Program-made: the position numbers and the translations under genes
In this document: in pieces, positions 47,855 to 57,321 of the stretch
Position numbering within the stretch: position 1 is the first letter of the stretch
Layout: each line of letters starts with the position of its first letter
The notes under the pieces: generated by a model
Seen by the model: the letters and a program-made list of their open reading frames with translations, nothing else
Told to the model about the DNA's origin: nothing
Databases searched by the model: none
Assembly (NCBI RefSeq): GCF_014695715.1
Contig: NZ_JACJOT010000003.1
Location: 124,001 to 188,000 of the forward strand
Direction: 5' to 3'
Source: Microcoleus sp. FACHB-68
GTDB lineage: Bacteria; Cyanobacteriota; Cyanobacteriia; Cyanobacteriales; Oscillatoriaceae
Length of the DNA: 64,000 nucleotides

Positions 47855-48683
47855 AATGACAGCTCCTAATCCGGTGGATTGCCCTCATTGACTTTTACAA
47901 GCCCTTGTTTTCTTTTTTAAAGAATATTCCAGACTTTGTCAATGATTCAAAATGAAACGGTTAACTGGACAGAATTTAACAGATTTTCTCAATCTAGGCA
48001 TTTCTAGATTTATCAGTCAAGCTAGCGGTTTGCCGGCCAGAAAAAGGACATGGCTCAGCTCAATCACTTCTCTGAAATCTAGTCGGTTTACCTGGATGTG
48101 TTACCTTGGGTTTCTGGGAAAGTCTATCTGTAAATTTTGTGGCATCACAGGATTTTTACTTCGATTCAGGTTTAGTGATGGGCTATGCTTTTTTACTAGC
48201 TTCAACTAAAAATCTTCTTTATTTTACACAAAAATTTGTATTCATGTCTACAGAAGTTTGTAAACTTATTTCTCAGCTATTTTTGCGTTAACCTATTCAT
48301 GTTTTATCAAGCAAAAAGGTAATTTGTCAATCGCCTCTAAGATTTTCAATGCAAAGTAAGCCCGAATTTATAAAAACTTTAAATTGCATATTTTAGCTTT
48401 AGGCCGGCTTTAAAATTTGTCCAGACGTACTCTAGAATAAGTGCCGGCAATTGGGCAGACTGTTTTAACGAAAAGGGGTTTGCCGGCAAATGGGGGTGAT
48501 TCGATTCTTATTCTGGCTCAGCAGCCCGTGAGTGTGTGGCCAGTTTGGCAGAAAAATTTGCAGGTTTCAGGCTAAATTAAGATGGCTGTGACGGATGTGA
48601 AGCGAATTAGCATCTAAATTTCCAATCTAGCCGCCAAAAAAAGCTGTCTGTGTTTCGCCGCTTCTTCCTCTTCCCCGCTTTCA
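47855..48683. other. 829-bp gap between hppD and the Dnd island
   Basis: No gene is supported. Frames at 47952-48209 and 48106-48291 are AT-rich, without ribosome binding sites or domain signals. The gap marks the left edge of the phosphorothioation island. I found no tRNA or clear attachment site in it. Confidence 0.5.
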
Positions 48684-50288
48684 TTAAGGCAAATTTAATG
48701 TGGATTCGCTGATTGCTTTGCCGCACGCACCCACTTCATCTGTCTCTTTCATAAACAGAAGACAGTTGCCGGCTTCCAGGGTGGGGCGGGCGCTTCGCAA
48801 AGCTGCTACTTTAGAAGGCTCAGCATCTTCGCGCCAGTAAACGCAGTGTCCCCGGATGTCGGCGTAGTTTTCGGCAAGGCATTCTTGCCAGCCTTTGTGC
48901 CTACCGATGGTTGAGGTGTTTTCGAGTAAGCCCCAATTTTCTTCTTGCTGGGTGAGTTGGGCAAATTCTTCGTAGCGGGGATAGTCGGGGGTGACGAAGG
49001 TTTCTTTGCGGTGCAGGATTGGGGGGTTGTCGGAGGTGTCGTAGTCGCTATATTTGACATCGAGATCCCGCAGATCGATTTGCATACTGGTGTGCAAGGC
49101 GGGATGGGGTTCGGTGTCGAAATCTGGATAGAAGAGATAGGAAATTTTGGGCTTATCGGTGTGAAATTTAATTAAGGTTGCACCCTCTAAACACCCGATG
49201 GTACGGCTGGCACAGCCTTCATAGATTCTGAGGAGGGGATCGAGCTGTTCCAGGGCGCTAACGTGGACGTAGAGAGCATTACGGAGTTTTTTACCAATTT
49301 GGCTGCGCTGACAACAGCCGGCAACGACGCCTGGATTTCCGAGGCTAAAGAGCATTCTGTCAGCAGTTTCACAGGCTTCGTCATAAGTGCCGAAGAAGGC
49401 TTTGATATCGTGTTTGATTTCTGGGGCAAGTTTTCTGGCGCTGGGCCGGTGGCCAAAATGGGTGAGCGCGAGATAAACTAAGAGGTCGAGACTGCGCCGG
49501 TACGCGATGGCATCCCAATCTTCTTCGTCGGTGGCGAGGAGAATGACTTGGAAGGCGCGGCGGATACTGCCAAATTCTTTATTGAGTTCGATTTCTTCGG
49601 GTAATTCTCCCTTTACCGGCAGTCTGCCGCGATGGGTGACAAATGCCATCAGGGGTGCGAGTTGTTCTTGATAATCCTCAAAGCGTTTGCTGGGGATGCG
49701 AATTCTGGGTGTTGAGGCGAAAGATCGGAAGCAGGAAACCCGAAAGCTTTGAGCTTGCGCGGCATCTCGGAAAACGAAATAGATCCCTAAATCCACCGGC
49801 ACCGCATCAACATTGAGAACTGTGTCGATGTAGGTTTTCAGTTCTGCTTGTTCGTAATATTTTTGGAAAGTGTTGCGGCGGGTGACGATGCCATCTCCGT
49901 AGGCGATTTGATCGCTGCTACGGTTACTGATTAAAACTTGGGCGGCTACAATCAAAACTTGGCCGGTGAGATCCCAGGCTTGCTGCAAGGCGTGCCGGCG
50001 TTCCTCTGGATCTTCGATAACGTTGATCACGTAGCCAATATTAACAATATCTGCGGGAGTTATGGGGGCGTCAGGGCAGTAGTAGGGGTCCCAGCCGGTG
50101 CTGGCACAGCCTAGGTTTGCCAGTCGAGTAACGTCGCCGCCGTGTCCGCAGCCATAGTCAAAAAAGCTGGTATGTTCTGTAAAGATTGCCGATTCGATTG
50201 CCAATCGCACGGGTTTAGAGAGGTCTGTACGAACCATTGCGGCTCTGTGACGCTCAATTTCTAAAGCTTCCGGGACTAAAGCGACCAT
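48684..50288 (-). CDS. Dnd-associated putative methyltransferase
   Basis: ~534 residues, recognised as the DNA phosphorothioation-associated putative methyltransferase. The N-terminus has the SAM motif SFFDYGCGHGGDV (residues ~41-53 from the chosen start) and GWDPYYCPDAP, then IGYVINVIEDPEERR. The middle and C-terminal parts (VPVDLGIYFVFRDAAQAQSF, LHVSALEQLDPLLR-like) are family-specific and of unknown function. In many genomes the gene travels with dndBCDE and may modify DNA or a Dnd protein; no substrate is proven. The start is the ATG at 50288; the frame extends nine bases further to a TTG. It is the last gene of the dnd operon here, 134 bp after dndE, with a GGGCATG tandem repeat in the gap. 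Confidence 0.87.
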   Translation of the reverse strand: MVALVPEALEIERHRAAMVRTDLSKPVRLAIESAIFTEHTSFFDYGCGHGGDVTRLANLGCASTGWDPYYCPDAPITPADIVNIGYVINVIEDPEERRHALQQAWDLTGQVLIVAAQVLISNRSSDQIAYGDGIVTRRNTFQKYYEQAELKTYIDTVLNVDAVPVDLGIYFVFRDAAQAQSFRVSCFRSFASTPRIRIPSKRFEDYQEQLAPLMAFVTHRGRLPVKGELPEEIELNKEFGSIRRAFQVILLATDEEDWDAIAYRRSLDLLVYLALTHFGHRPSARKLAPEIKHDIKAFFGTYDEACETADRMLFSLGNPGVVAGCCQRSQIGKKLRNALYVHVSALEQLDPLLRIYEGCASRTIGCLEGATLIKFHTDKPKISYLFYPDFDTEPHPALHTSMQIDLRDLDVKYSDYDTSDNPPILHRKETFVTPDYPRYEEFAQLTQQEENWGLLENTSTIGRHKGWQECLAENYADIRGHCVYWREDAEPSKVAALRSARPTLEAGNCLLFMKETDEVGACGKAISESTLNLP

Positions 50289-50376
50289 AACTCTCAATCG
50301 GGAGCGTTTTGGTTAATATAGCGGGGGATGATTGGTTTGGCTACGGGACTCATTAAAAGTTAACAATGAGGGGATT

Positions 50377-50418
50377 GGGCATGGGGCATGGGGCATGGGG
50401 CATGGGGCATGGGGCATT
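50377..50418. repeat. Six tandem GGGCATG heptamers
   Basis: Six 7-bp units run from 50377 to 50418 (the last ends GGGCATT). The repeat lies between the dndE stop and the methyltransferase start. Such heptamer runs are common in cyanobacterial intergenic DNA and prone to slippage. Confidence 0.9.
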
Positions 50419-50422
50419 GGGG

Positions 50423-50815
50423 TTAGGTTTGGGATTTTAGGGGGATTTCTATTAAGTCTTCGATTTTTTTGATATTTGGATCGCCGGCTAAGTAACCGAT
50501 GCCGCGATGCAGGTGGAGGCGAAATTGGTTAGCGAGGGTTTCTTTGTCGGTTCCTAATCCGTCGTTGTGGCAGCGTTGTTTGAGGGCAATTAAGAGGATA
50601 TCGGAGATTTCTCCGCCGAAGACGCGCCAGGTGAGTTCGACGTTGCTATCGGCGGGGATGGGGACGGGTGAGGGGATGCTGGGTTCGGCGAGGGAACGGC
50701 AAAATGCCCACCGGCAGAGGATATTCCATTGGTCGATTTTGGTGAGGCGTTTGAGTTTGGTGAGTTGATCTTTGCCGGTTTGGGAGAGTTTAATTCGGTC
50801 GATTGGTGATTCCAT
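50423..50815 (-). CDS. dndE: DNA sulfur modification protein DndE
   Basis: 130 residues, the standard DndE length. It binds nicked double-stranded DNA as a tetramer and is needed with DndC and DndD for phosphorothioate insertion. Recognisable family stretches are IDRIKLSQTGKDQLTKLKR, KIDQWNILCRWAFCRSLAEP, ELTWRVFGGEISDILLIALK and NQFRLHLHRGIGYLAG. It lies 42 bp downstream of dndD on the same strand, in the canonical dndC-D-E order. The product is cytoplasmic. The assignment is supported by both sequence and neighbours. Confidence 0.94.
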   Translation of the reverse strand: MESPIDRIKLSQTGKDQLTKLKRLTKIDQWNILCRWAFCRSLAEPSIPSPVPIPADSNVELTWRVFGGEISDILLIALKQRCHNDGLGTDKETLANQFRLHLHRGIGYLAGDPNIKKIEDLIEIPLKSQT

Positions 50816-50857
50816 GATTTAGGCTTAATATTAGGAATTTGGGGGAGTTTTTTAACT

Positions 50858-52852
50858 TTACCAAAAATACCCACTTTCCACTTTTGTCTGACGCTCACTT
50901 CCATCATATTTCAACAGATATTCACGAGCAACTGCATCCAATTCCCTCAGTTTTTCTACTTCTACTTTTCTCACTTCAGTATCCGTAGAAAGCAGAATAA
51001 CTTGATGACTGGCAGAGGGAAAATAACGCTCAACTAAATTCTGCCGGTGGGATGAATCTAAACGTCCTAAAGGAGTGTCAATAGCAACCGGCAAGTGACG
51101 CCCGGAAACGCGGGCTAATCCCCACAAAAGTGCAATGGCAAGCAGTTGTTTTTCGCCGGCAGATAAGCGGTGTTTGGGCACCGGCTGTCCTTGCGGATCA
51201 AAGAGGGAAAGGCTGAAGGTGTTGGTGTCTATGGCGACGCGATGCACTAAATCTGATTTGTGCAGGAGATAGCGGAAGCAATCGGTGACGGCGTTTTCTA
51301 ATTTTGTGAGTTTTTGAATCGTTAATTTTTCCCGAAACTGTTTCAGGGTGTTTTGGGCTTTAGCAATTGATGTGATGATGTGCTGACTATTTTTTTGCTG
51401 GATATATTCATCGCTGTATTTTTCTAATTCTTTTTGAGTTTTAGCGAGTTCTCGGTTTAATTCTTCGATGCGCCGGCTGGCGATTTCGCTGCCGGCTTTG
51501 GCGTAGGCGACTTCTTTGTGGGCTTCTCTCACCGCAGTTTCTAATTTTTCATAGGCTTCCGGTGAGGCGGCGGCGGCGAGTTCTCTGTCTTTAAAATCAA
51601 TATCGGTTTCAATGCGTTTAAGATACTGTAATTGTTTGCCGACAGCGGTTGAGAATGCCGGCAGTTCGTATCGCAGTAAGTTTTCCAGTTGGCTGAGGCT
51701 TTCGATATCGACATCTAGCCAGGGTTCTGCAACGGCTTGGGCTTCTAATTCTTGATTTTCTTGAGCAATAAACGTTTGAATTTTCTCAAATAAATCAGGC
51801 TTTATTGATAACTCATTGATATAATTAAGCAGACGATTACTTCGCTGTTTGATAGCAGCGGCTGCAATTTTTGCTTGCTGTTGACCGGCTTCTGTTTCCG
51901 CTTGAATTTTTGCTTCCTCTAACAGGGGAGTAATCAGGGTGAGGGGTAAAGCACCGGCAGCGAGATCAATTAGGGACTGACGGGTTGTTTCTGCCTGTGT
52001 TGTCAAATCCTTTTTTTCTGCATCCAGCCGGCTGCGATCCCCGGCAATTTTTCCCCCTTCTAAAATAAATTTATCGGTAGCTTTTTTCAGGGTTTCTTCA
52101 GTCCATTTTAACTTATCCCCGTAGCTGCCTTGCTGTTCTGCGGCAATTTCTTTTTCTGCGGCAATTTGCTGAAATTTTTGTTCGATTTTATCCAGCGTGG
52201 CGATATCTTTTGCCGCAGCCGCTTCTTTGCGTTTGCGAGTGAGTAAAATATCTAAATCAACAGATAAGCGTTCCGCAAGTTCTAACCCTAAAAGAGATTT
52301 AATCGCACCGACAACAAAATCCGGGGGAGTTTCGACTTCTGCCAGTTCTTTCACCTGTTCACCGTCAAAGAGAAACAAGTTAGAAATCCCAAGCGGGAGC
52401 AGGGTTTCGATATACTCATCCCAAGTATTTGTTAGGGCATCATCTTTCCACCATTCTTTCTGAAATTCGCTTTTAGTGAGAATGCCTAATGTATCTTTTC
52501 CCTCTTTGGGTTCTTTTTCCCAATAGCGGACGATTTTATATTGCGCTAACCCGTCTTCTTGAACTTGTTCAAATGTTAATTCAATGCGGGCTTTTTCTGT
52601 CGGTGGAGTGTTGCGGTTAACGCATTGGGAGAGAAAGTCTGGGTAGCTCAAATTGCCTCTGGTGGAACACTGGGCGCGAATGCCATAGAGGGAAAGACGA
52701 AGGGCATCCATGAGGGTTGTTTTGCCACCCCCATTCATGCCGCCAAACAGAATAATTGGGCGGGTTGTGCTGCCGGTTTCGGGGGTGAGATCGATAATTT
52801 GTTTGCCCTGATAGGGGCCAAAATTTTCTAGGATGAGTTCGCGAAAGATCAT
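50858..52852 (-). CDS. dndD: DNA sulfur modification ATPase DndD
   Basis: 664-residue SMC/Rad50-like ATPase thought to supply energy for DNA nicking or remodelling during phosphorothioation. Walker A is GGMNGGGKTT (37-46). Long coiled coils fill ~190-500 without a CxxC zinc hook. The C-terminal head has the signature LSAGEKQLLAIAL and the Walker B/D-loop VAIDTPLGRLDSSHR, then HQVILLSTDTEV. The start FRELILENFGPYQGKQIIDL is typical of DndD. It lies 36 bp downstream of dndC and 42 bp upstream of dndE, so it is part of one operon. Confidence 0.95.
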   Translation of the reverse strand: MIFRELILENFGPYQGKQIIDLTPETGSTTRPIILFGGMNGGGKTTLMDALRLSLYGIRAQCSTRGNLSYPDFLSQCVNRNTPPTEKARIELTFEQVQEDGLAQYKIVRYWEKEPKEGKDTLGILTKSEFQKEWWKDDALTNTWDEYIETLLPLGISNLFLFDGEQVKELAEVETPPDFVVGAIKSLLGLELAERLSVDLDILLTRKRKEAAAAKDIATLDKIEQKFQQIAAEKEIAAEQQGSYGDKLKWTEETLKKATDKFILEGGKIAGDRSRLDAEKKDLTTQAETTRQSLIDLAAGALPLTLITPLLEEAKIQAETEAGQQQAKIAAAAIKQRSNRLLNYINELSIKPDLFEKIQTFIAQENQELEAQAVAEPWLDVDIESLSQLENLLRYELPAFSTAVGKQLQYLKRIETDIDFKDRELAAAASPEAYEKLETAVREAHKEVAYAKAGSEIASRRIEELNRELAKTQKELEKYSDEYIQQKNSQHIITSIAKAQNTLKQFREKLTIQKLTKLENAVTDCFRYLLHKSDLVHRVAIDTNTFSLSLFDPQGQPVPKHRLSAGEKQLLAIALLWGLARVSGRHLPVAIDTPLGRLDSSHRQNLVERYFPSASHQVILLSTDTEVRKVEVEKLRELDAVAREYLLKYDGSERQTKVESGYFW

Positions 52853-52888
52853 TGGGTGAAGGTTGCAGGATTTTCTGTTAGGAATGGG

Positions 52889-54574
52889 CTAGTCTTGGGT
52901 GTCTTGATCACCGGCATTTGTGGGTGCGAATTTTACATCTGCCCAAGATAGCTGCTTCGGTTGGTTAGCGTCGCTTTCAACGGTGTTTTTTGCTTTGCCG
53001 GCACTTCCAGGATGGTCTTTTTGGGGATTGCCGGTTTGTTCGAGGGCTTGCCTGACTTGCTGGAGGCTTTCAGGGTCACTTTCTCTAACAGCTTGAACCG
53101 CAGTTTTAATGTTGCGCTGGTAGTGGGCGTTGTCGATGGCTTTTTCTTTGTCACGAGAACTGCTGTCGAAGCATTTTTCTAAATCTCCATAGATGCCGGT
53201 GCGACGTGGTTTTGTGAAATGCTGGCGTTCGGTATCCAGCAATCTTGCCATTAATTCCAGGTGCATTTCGTCTTCTTCACAGACTTCGGTAAGGACTGTC
53301 CATTCATCGCTGCCTAGCAGTTTTTTATCGACACCTTGACGGGTGTCTTCAAAGGGTGTGCCGGTGACTTCTTGATAAATTCTAGGCAAGCTATCATCAA
53401 ATTCGTGTTTTTCTTCTAACCAAATGCGGCGAATTTCGATTAATTCTTCTTGGGTAATTAAGGTGATATCGCGCATTTCTTCAGGGCCGGTTTTCCGAAC
53501 TTGGGTTTGCGCTTCTAATACTCGCCGCACCCAATGCTCACGCCAAAACTTAGTATAAGGCCCAGGAATTGGCTCAATAGAGATTTCTCCCTCTAAATTG
53601 CGCTCAAAAAGTTGTACCTGACCCCAGATACGGCGGAAGTCTCTCTTGTCGCGATCATTCTCAATATCTAATTCCTGACGAATATCTAATAGAGGCTGTA
53701 ACCACTCTTTTTCCTCATCATTCTGGATCATCGCCTGCATCGATTTATCTTGACTAACCATCGTGCAAACCCAGCAGCCAAAGCGAGAATCGCCACAGCT
53801 AGGGGTAGAAGTATCAACGACTAGAGGACATTCATTATCTGCTGTTGCACCTCGATACATAGCGAATAAGTCTTTATTGCTGTATCCCCAAGGGTTTTGC
53901 CATTGATTCAAATAAATCCACACATCATCATTGCGCCAGTCTTCAATAGGAGTATATGCAAGAGCGTTAACTAAACTCGATCTAGGACTGAGGCGATCAC
54001 GAACTCGTCCTTTTTCATGTTTTGCCATTACGGTAGCGCGTTTGTTACTTTCAGCTTTACGCATACCCAAGACAAGAATTACCTCTCCGCTCGCACGAAC
54101 CATATCACGAATGAAGCGGTTAGCAGGTTGTATTTTTAAGCGTTCTGTACACCAACGAAATCGCATACGAGGTGCTGGATATCCCTTCCCTATTAAGCAG
54201 ACCCAGAAACTTTCTTTGATTTCTGGATAGAGCAAGTGGGGTTGTATTGGCATTTCTTGTTCTTGAGCAGCAACCTTCATCTGTTTTAGAGAATTGTTAA
54301 CCCAAGCAGAAACTATGGGATTCTCTACCAGCGTATCTGTGGTAATAACATGAATTGTCTTGTTGCGCTTTTCTGAGGGGAGAGCAGATATTGCATTCCA
54401 AATTAACTGCACAACTGCCGTACTGTCTTTACCTCCCGAATATCCAATCACCCAAGGTATCTCATCTGAGCAGTAAAGTTCTTGAATTTCAGTAGTTAAA
54501 GATTGAATATCTTCAACTAGATCTGCAACTATACTTCTCTCTTGGTTTTTTCCTGATTCTTGTTCTCTAGCCAT
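52889..54574 (-). CDS. dndC: DNA sulfur modification protein DndC
   Basis: ~561 residues of the PAPS-reductase/ATP pyrophosphatase superfamily. It carries the sulfur from a cysteine desulfurase (DndA or IscS) to DNA. The PP-loop is SGGKDS (46-51), and a cysteine set (CGDSRFGCWVCTM with an upstream EC) fits the 4Fe-4S cluster of DndC. The tail after ~440 is polar and low in complexity. The longest frame begins at 54607, overlapping the HNH gene, but the ATG at 54574 (MAREQESGK) has GAGGG just upstream and leaves a normal 10-bp gap. dndA is absent from the window, so sulfur must come from an IscS elsewhere. Confidence 0.95.
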   Translation of the reverse strand: MAREQESGKNQERSIVADLVEDIQSLTTEIQELYCSDEIPWVIGYSGGKDSTAVVQLIWNAISALPSEKRNKTIHVITTDTLVENPIVSAWVNNSLKQMKVAAQEQEMPIQPHLLYPEIKESFWVCLIGKGYPAPRMRFRWCTERLKIQPANRFIRDMVRASGEVILVLGMRKAESNKRATVMAKHEKGRVRDRLSPRSSLVNALAYTPIEDWRNDDVWIYLNQWQNPWGYSNKDLFAMYRGATADNECPLVVDTSTPSCGDSRFGCWVCTMVSQDKSMQAMIQNDEEKEWLQPLLDIRQELDIENDRDKRDFRRIWGQVQLFERNLEGEISIEPIPGPYTKFWREHWVRRVLEAQTQVRKTGPEEMRDITLITQEELIEIRRIWLEEKHEFDDSLPRIYQEVTGTPFEDTRQGVDKKLLGSDEWTVLTEVCEEDEMHLELMARLLDTERQHFTKPRRTGIYGDLEKCFDSSSRDKEKAIDNAHYQRNIKTAVQAVRESDPESLQQVRQALEQTGNPQKDHPGSAGKAKNTVESDANQPKQLSWADVKFAPTNAGDQDTQD

Positions 54575-54584
54575 TTTTCCCTCT

Positions 54585-55532
54585 TTATTTACGCATTTGT
54601 TCCGCAACTTCCCTGCTTACTAGACGGGTTGAGCCTAGAGGATCGTGTTCCGAGCATATAACACGCAAATTTGTAGGATTCATAGCACCTTCAGGATGCT
54701 TATGAACTACTGTAAGTTGAGCATGATCTACTGTATTATCGCAGCCATTCTCGTACTCACAGCGTCTACGCACAGACAAAAGCCGAACAACCCAAAATGG
54801 ATGAGGTACGCTTTGTTTCCCAAGTTTCGGATGCTCGACTGTACGCGGCTTGATTGCAACGTCATATACAGATATACGATCACTTTTGTGAGAATTGCAC
54901 CATCCACAGGCTAAACGAAGGTTATCTTCCTCTTTGCCACCTTTTGAAAAAGGTATAGCGTGATCAACTTCAACGCAAATATCACGTTGAGACAAACCAT
55001 GCAAGGTCATGTAATCAATAAACTGAAATAGCGGCGTTTCTGTATAGTTCTCGTATCCTAAAAACTTATTCTCGGCCCACTTTGTAAATTTATATCCACA
55101 AATCCAACAACGGGGTTCTGGGCCGTAAATATCCCATAAAAGCTTTTTATCCTCTAGGCTAATAAAACTGCGCTTCCTCGGACTTCGGCGCTGGACTTCT
55201 TTATCTATCAATCTTGAGATATACCTTGTAAGCGTTTTGCGCTCCTCCTCAGAAATTCCAGAAAAAATGATAGGAACTGTTTTTTGAACAGCCACCAAAA
55301 TATGACCATAGCTTTGAGTAGAGTCAGTAAATTTTTCTGGATCACAGATCGATTCAATAAACCATTGTGTCCAAAGTATGTGTATGTCTGCTCTAAGTAG
55401 AGAACCCCGACCACTCATAATAAAGTCAGGAACTCTCTGATTAGCAATATTGCTAAGAATCTGTATGTCCCAACAGGCTTCCAGCTTATCTGCCGTAGTG
55501 TTAAAGAAAGAATGAATTTCTTCAAATTCCAT
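54585..55532 (-). CDS. HNH endonuclease within the dnd operon
   Basis: 315 residues. The central HNH nuclease has CWICGYKF, EVDHAIPFSKGG and NLRLACGWCNSHKSDR, giving the His-Asn-His core plus two zinc CxxC pairs. A second Cys/His cluster follows (RRCEYENGCDN, VVHKHPEGAMNPTNLRVICS). The N-terminal ~130 residues are helical and unrecognised. It sits between the DGQHR gene and dndC with gaps of 17 and 10 bp, so it is in the modification operon. In Dnd systems, phosphorothioate-dependent restriction is usually by DndFGH, but several HNH proteins also sense phosphorothioate. It may be the restriction arm here. The gene is AT-rich and lacks GCCGGC. Confidence 0.87.
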   Translation of the reverse strand: MEFEEIHSFFNTTADKLEACWDIQILSNIANQRVPDFIMSGRGSLLRADIHILWTQWFIESICDPEKFTDSTQSYGHILVAVQKTVPIIFSGISEEERKTLTRYISRLIDKEVQRRSPRKRSFISLEDKKLLWDIYGPEPRCWICGYKFTKWAENKFLGYENYTETPLFQFIDYMTLHGLSQRDICVEVDHAIPFSKGGKEEDNLRLACGWCNSHKSDRISVYDVAIKPRTVEHPKLGKQSVPHPFWVVRLLSVRRRCEYENGCDNTVDHAQLTVVHKHPEGAMNPTNLRVICSEHDPLGSTRLVSREVAEQMRK

Positions 55533-55549
55533 GAATCATAACAAGCTAC

Positions 55550-57286
55550 TTAGTTTAGGGGAATCCGATACTGGCTTTCTTTAGGGAGTTTCTGCGGATC
55601 TTTTCTATACTGTACCCACTCTGTTGACCATCTTTTACGAATACCGGGCATATCTTTTTTTACTCCGTGCAGATTCCAATCTCGATAGAAGTAATCTTTA
55701 TTCACACCTTTCAGCCAGTCATCAACAAGTAAAGAAACTTCCTGTATACTATCTATTCCTTTACCACGTCCACAGAGATATTGAAAGAAATCTGCTGCAA
55801 GAATTGTTAGAGATGTTTTATTAAAAATATTTGATTTTTTAGGATTACCCCAGTAATGCCATGCTTGATCGTTATCCTTATCTGCTAGGTTGTCGCGAAC
55901 TTTACTCCAAAATGAAATAAACACATCTCGCCAAGGGCCATCAAGCTTGTGCCAATATTCAAAAGCATCTTTAGATTCTTCAGTATCCCATACAAGTTTT
56001 GATTCCGACAAATAATCACGTTTCCACTTATCGGCATAATCAACAGTTTCATGAAAAAGTTTACCTCCTTTCAAATCACGGAAGATTGTAACTATGGATG
56101 CAAGAACATTCCACTTAAGACGGTCTTTAGTATCAGAGGTCATTCCTCTTTCAACTAAATTGTAGAAAGGACTGGCTGGATATCTTGCAAGAAATGTCAC
56201 AGCTCGTGATTCTTCTAGCTTAATACCAGCATTTTCAAGTCGATCTGCCACTCTCTCTAGTTCTTCATTAGAAAGGCTAGTGGATACAATGGTTCCAAGA
56301 AGTGCAGGTTTGATAGGAGTTGCTTTCTGATTTACAACAACAAACTGAAAAACTTGCTCGGCTGGATCAGTATTCATGAGCAGTGAAATTGGAAGCTTGC
56401 GAGCCGCTTCAGTTTCAATCTTTCGTTGAGCTTCTCCTGGATCAATTCCCTCATGCAGGATGGCTTCCTCTATGTAATCTTTGTAACGATCTTCTCTCAC
56501 CAATTCTTTAGCTGATGAAATAGCTGCACGCAATCTGTGTTGTCCATCAACAACCACTATTGGACGCAGAAAGGAAATTAGTGCATTTTTAGAATAGTCA
56601 AGAAACTTATCTCCCTTAAAGGTGTCATTTATTTCCTCTAAAACAGAAATATAAGCTGCAACCTCTTTCCAAAAATCTTCAATATGAGATTCATCACTAA
56701 CTACTACTTCCATATCCTCGTCGCTGCCTGAATTGTCATTGTCAGCGATTTCCTGCTCCTCAGATGATTCGCTTAGATTTTCCTGAACACTATCTTTAAT
56801 TTCCGCACGTTGCTTTAGTTCCCTAATGAAGCTATCGGGAACTTGGTTTTCAGCAAGTCCGGGAACCCGGCGCTCTAAATTTGTTTTTACCCTTTTTAGG
56901 AGTTCTAGTAAACTGAGTTCTTCTAGCGATTCAGTAATTAGGGTTAAAAATCCATGTTGAATAGCATCACTAGAACTATTTTCATCTTCACTCAATTCAA
57001 ATTTCACATTTGCCTGATCGGGTTGGCGCAATGCACAAAGCAAAGGATTTTGGATTATATTCTTTTCGTTTCGATAAAAATCAGTAATTTCCTTAATACG
57101 TTTCCTATTCTCTTCTCGCTGGAAACCTGTAGTTTCTTGAGTTCCAATTTTCTTTTTTTGGGGTACTCCTGCCCACATATCAATCTCTATTGCAGAAGCA
57201 GCAAAAAGCACTAGCCAGTCACCAGAACCAGTTTGTCGAATACGAACTGCTTTGTACTTAAACTCGTGCTGTTGTACTTGACTCAT
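55550..57286 (-). CDS. DGQHR-domain protein, DndB-related
   Basis: 578 residues with a DGQHR motif at 247-251 (VVVDGQHRLRAAI), the hallmark of the DndB-related family. Residues ~165-205 are an acidic, Ser-rich insert absent from DndB itself. After the motif come LPISLLMNTDPAEQVFQFVV and NQKATPIKPALLGTI, a conserved block of the family. AGGAGG precedes the ATG by a normal spacing. It lies 35 bp after dndB and 17 bp before the HNH gene. Close linkage with a nuclease suggests it pairs with the HNH protein, perhaps as a DNA-sensing partner, but the biochemical role of DGQHR proteins other than DndB is not established. Confidence 0.85.
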   Translation of the reverse strand: MSQVQQHEFKYKAVRIRQTGSGDWLVLFAASAIEIDMWAGVPQKKKIGTQETTGFQREENRKRIKEITDFYRNEKNIIQNPLLCALRQPDQANVKFELSEDENSSSDAIQHGFLTLITESLEELSLLELLKRVKTNLERRVPGLAENQVPDSFIRELKQRAEIKDSVQENLSESSEEQEIADNDNSGSDEDMEVVVSDESHIEDFWKEVAAYISVLEEINDTFKGDKFLDYSKNALISFLRPIVVVDGQHRLRAAISSAKELVREDRYKDYIEEAILHEGIDPGEAQRKIETEAARKLPISLLMNTDPAEQVFQFVVVNQKATPIKPALLGTIVSTSLSNEELERVADRLENAGIKLEESRAVTFLARYPASPFYNLVERGMTSDTKDRLKWNVLASIVTIFRDLKGGKLFHETVDYADKWKRDYLSESKLVWDTEESKDAFEYWHKLDGPWRDVFISFWSKVRDNLADKDNDQAWHYWGNPKKSNIFNKTSLTILAADFFQYLCGRGKGIDSIQEVSLLVDDWLKGVNKDYFYRDWNLHGVKKDMPGIRKRWSTEWVQYRKDPQKLPKESQYRIPLN

Positions 57287-57321
57287 TTTTTGCTTCCTCC
57301 TGAAATACGAACTTTTTTGCC

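Noticed and set aside
47952-48209. 85-codon frame in the gap before the Dnd island
   Set aside because: AT-rich low-complexity translation, no ribosome binding site; not supported.
48806-49481. Overlapping frames on both strands inside the methyltransferase gene
   Set aside because: Shadows of the longer frame, Pro/Ser- or Gly/Val-biased as expected from codon structure.
50377-50418. GGGCATG run as a regulatory iteron
   Set aside because: Such heptamer runs are common in cyanobacterial intergenic DNA; no sign that it controls the dnd genes.
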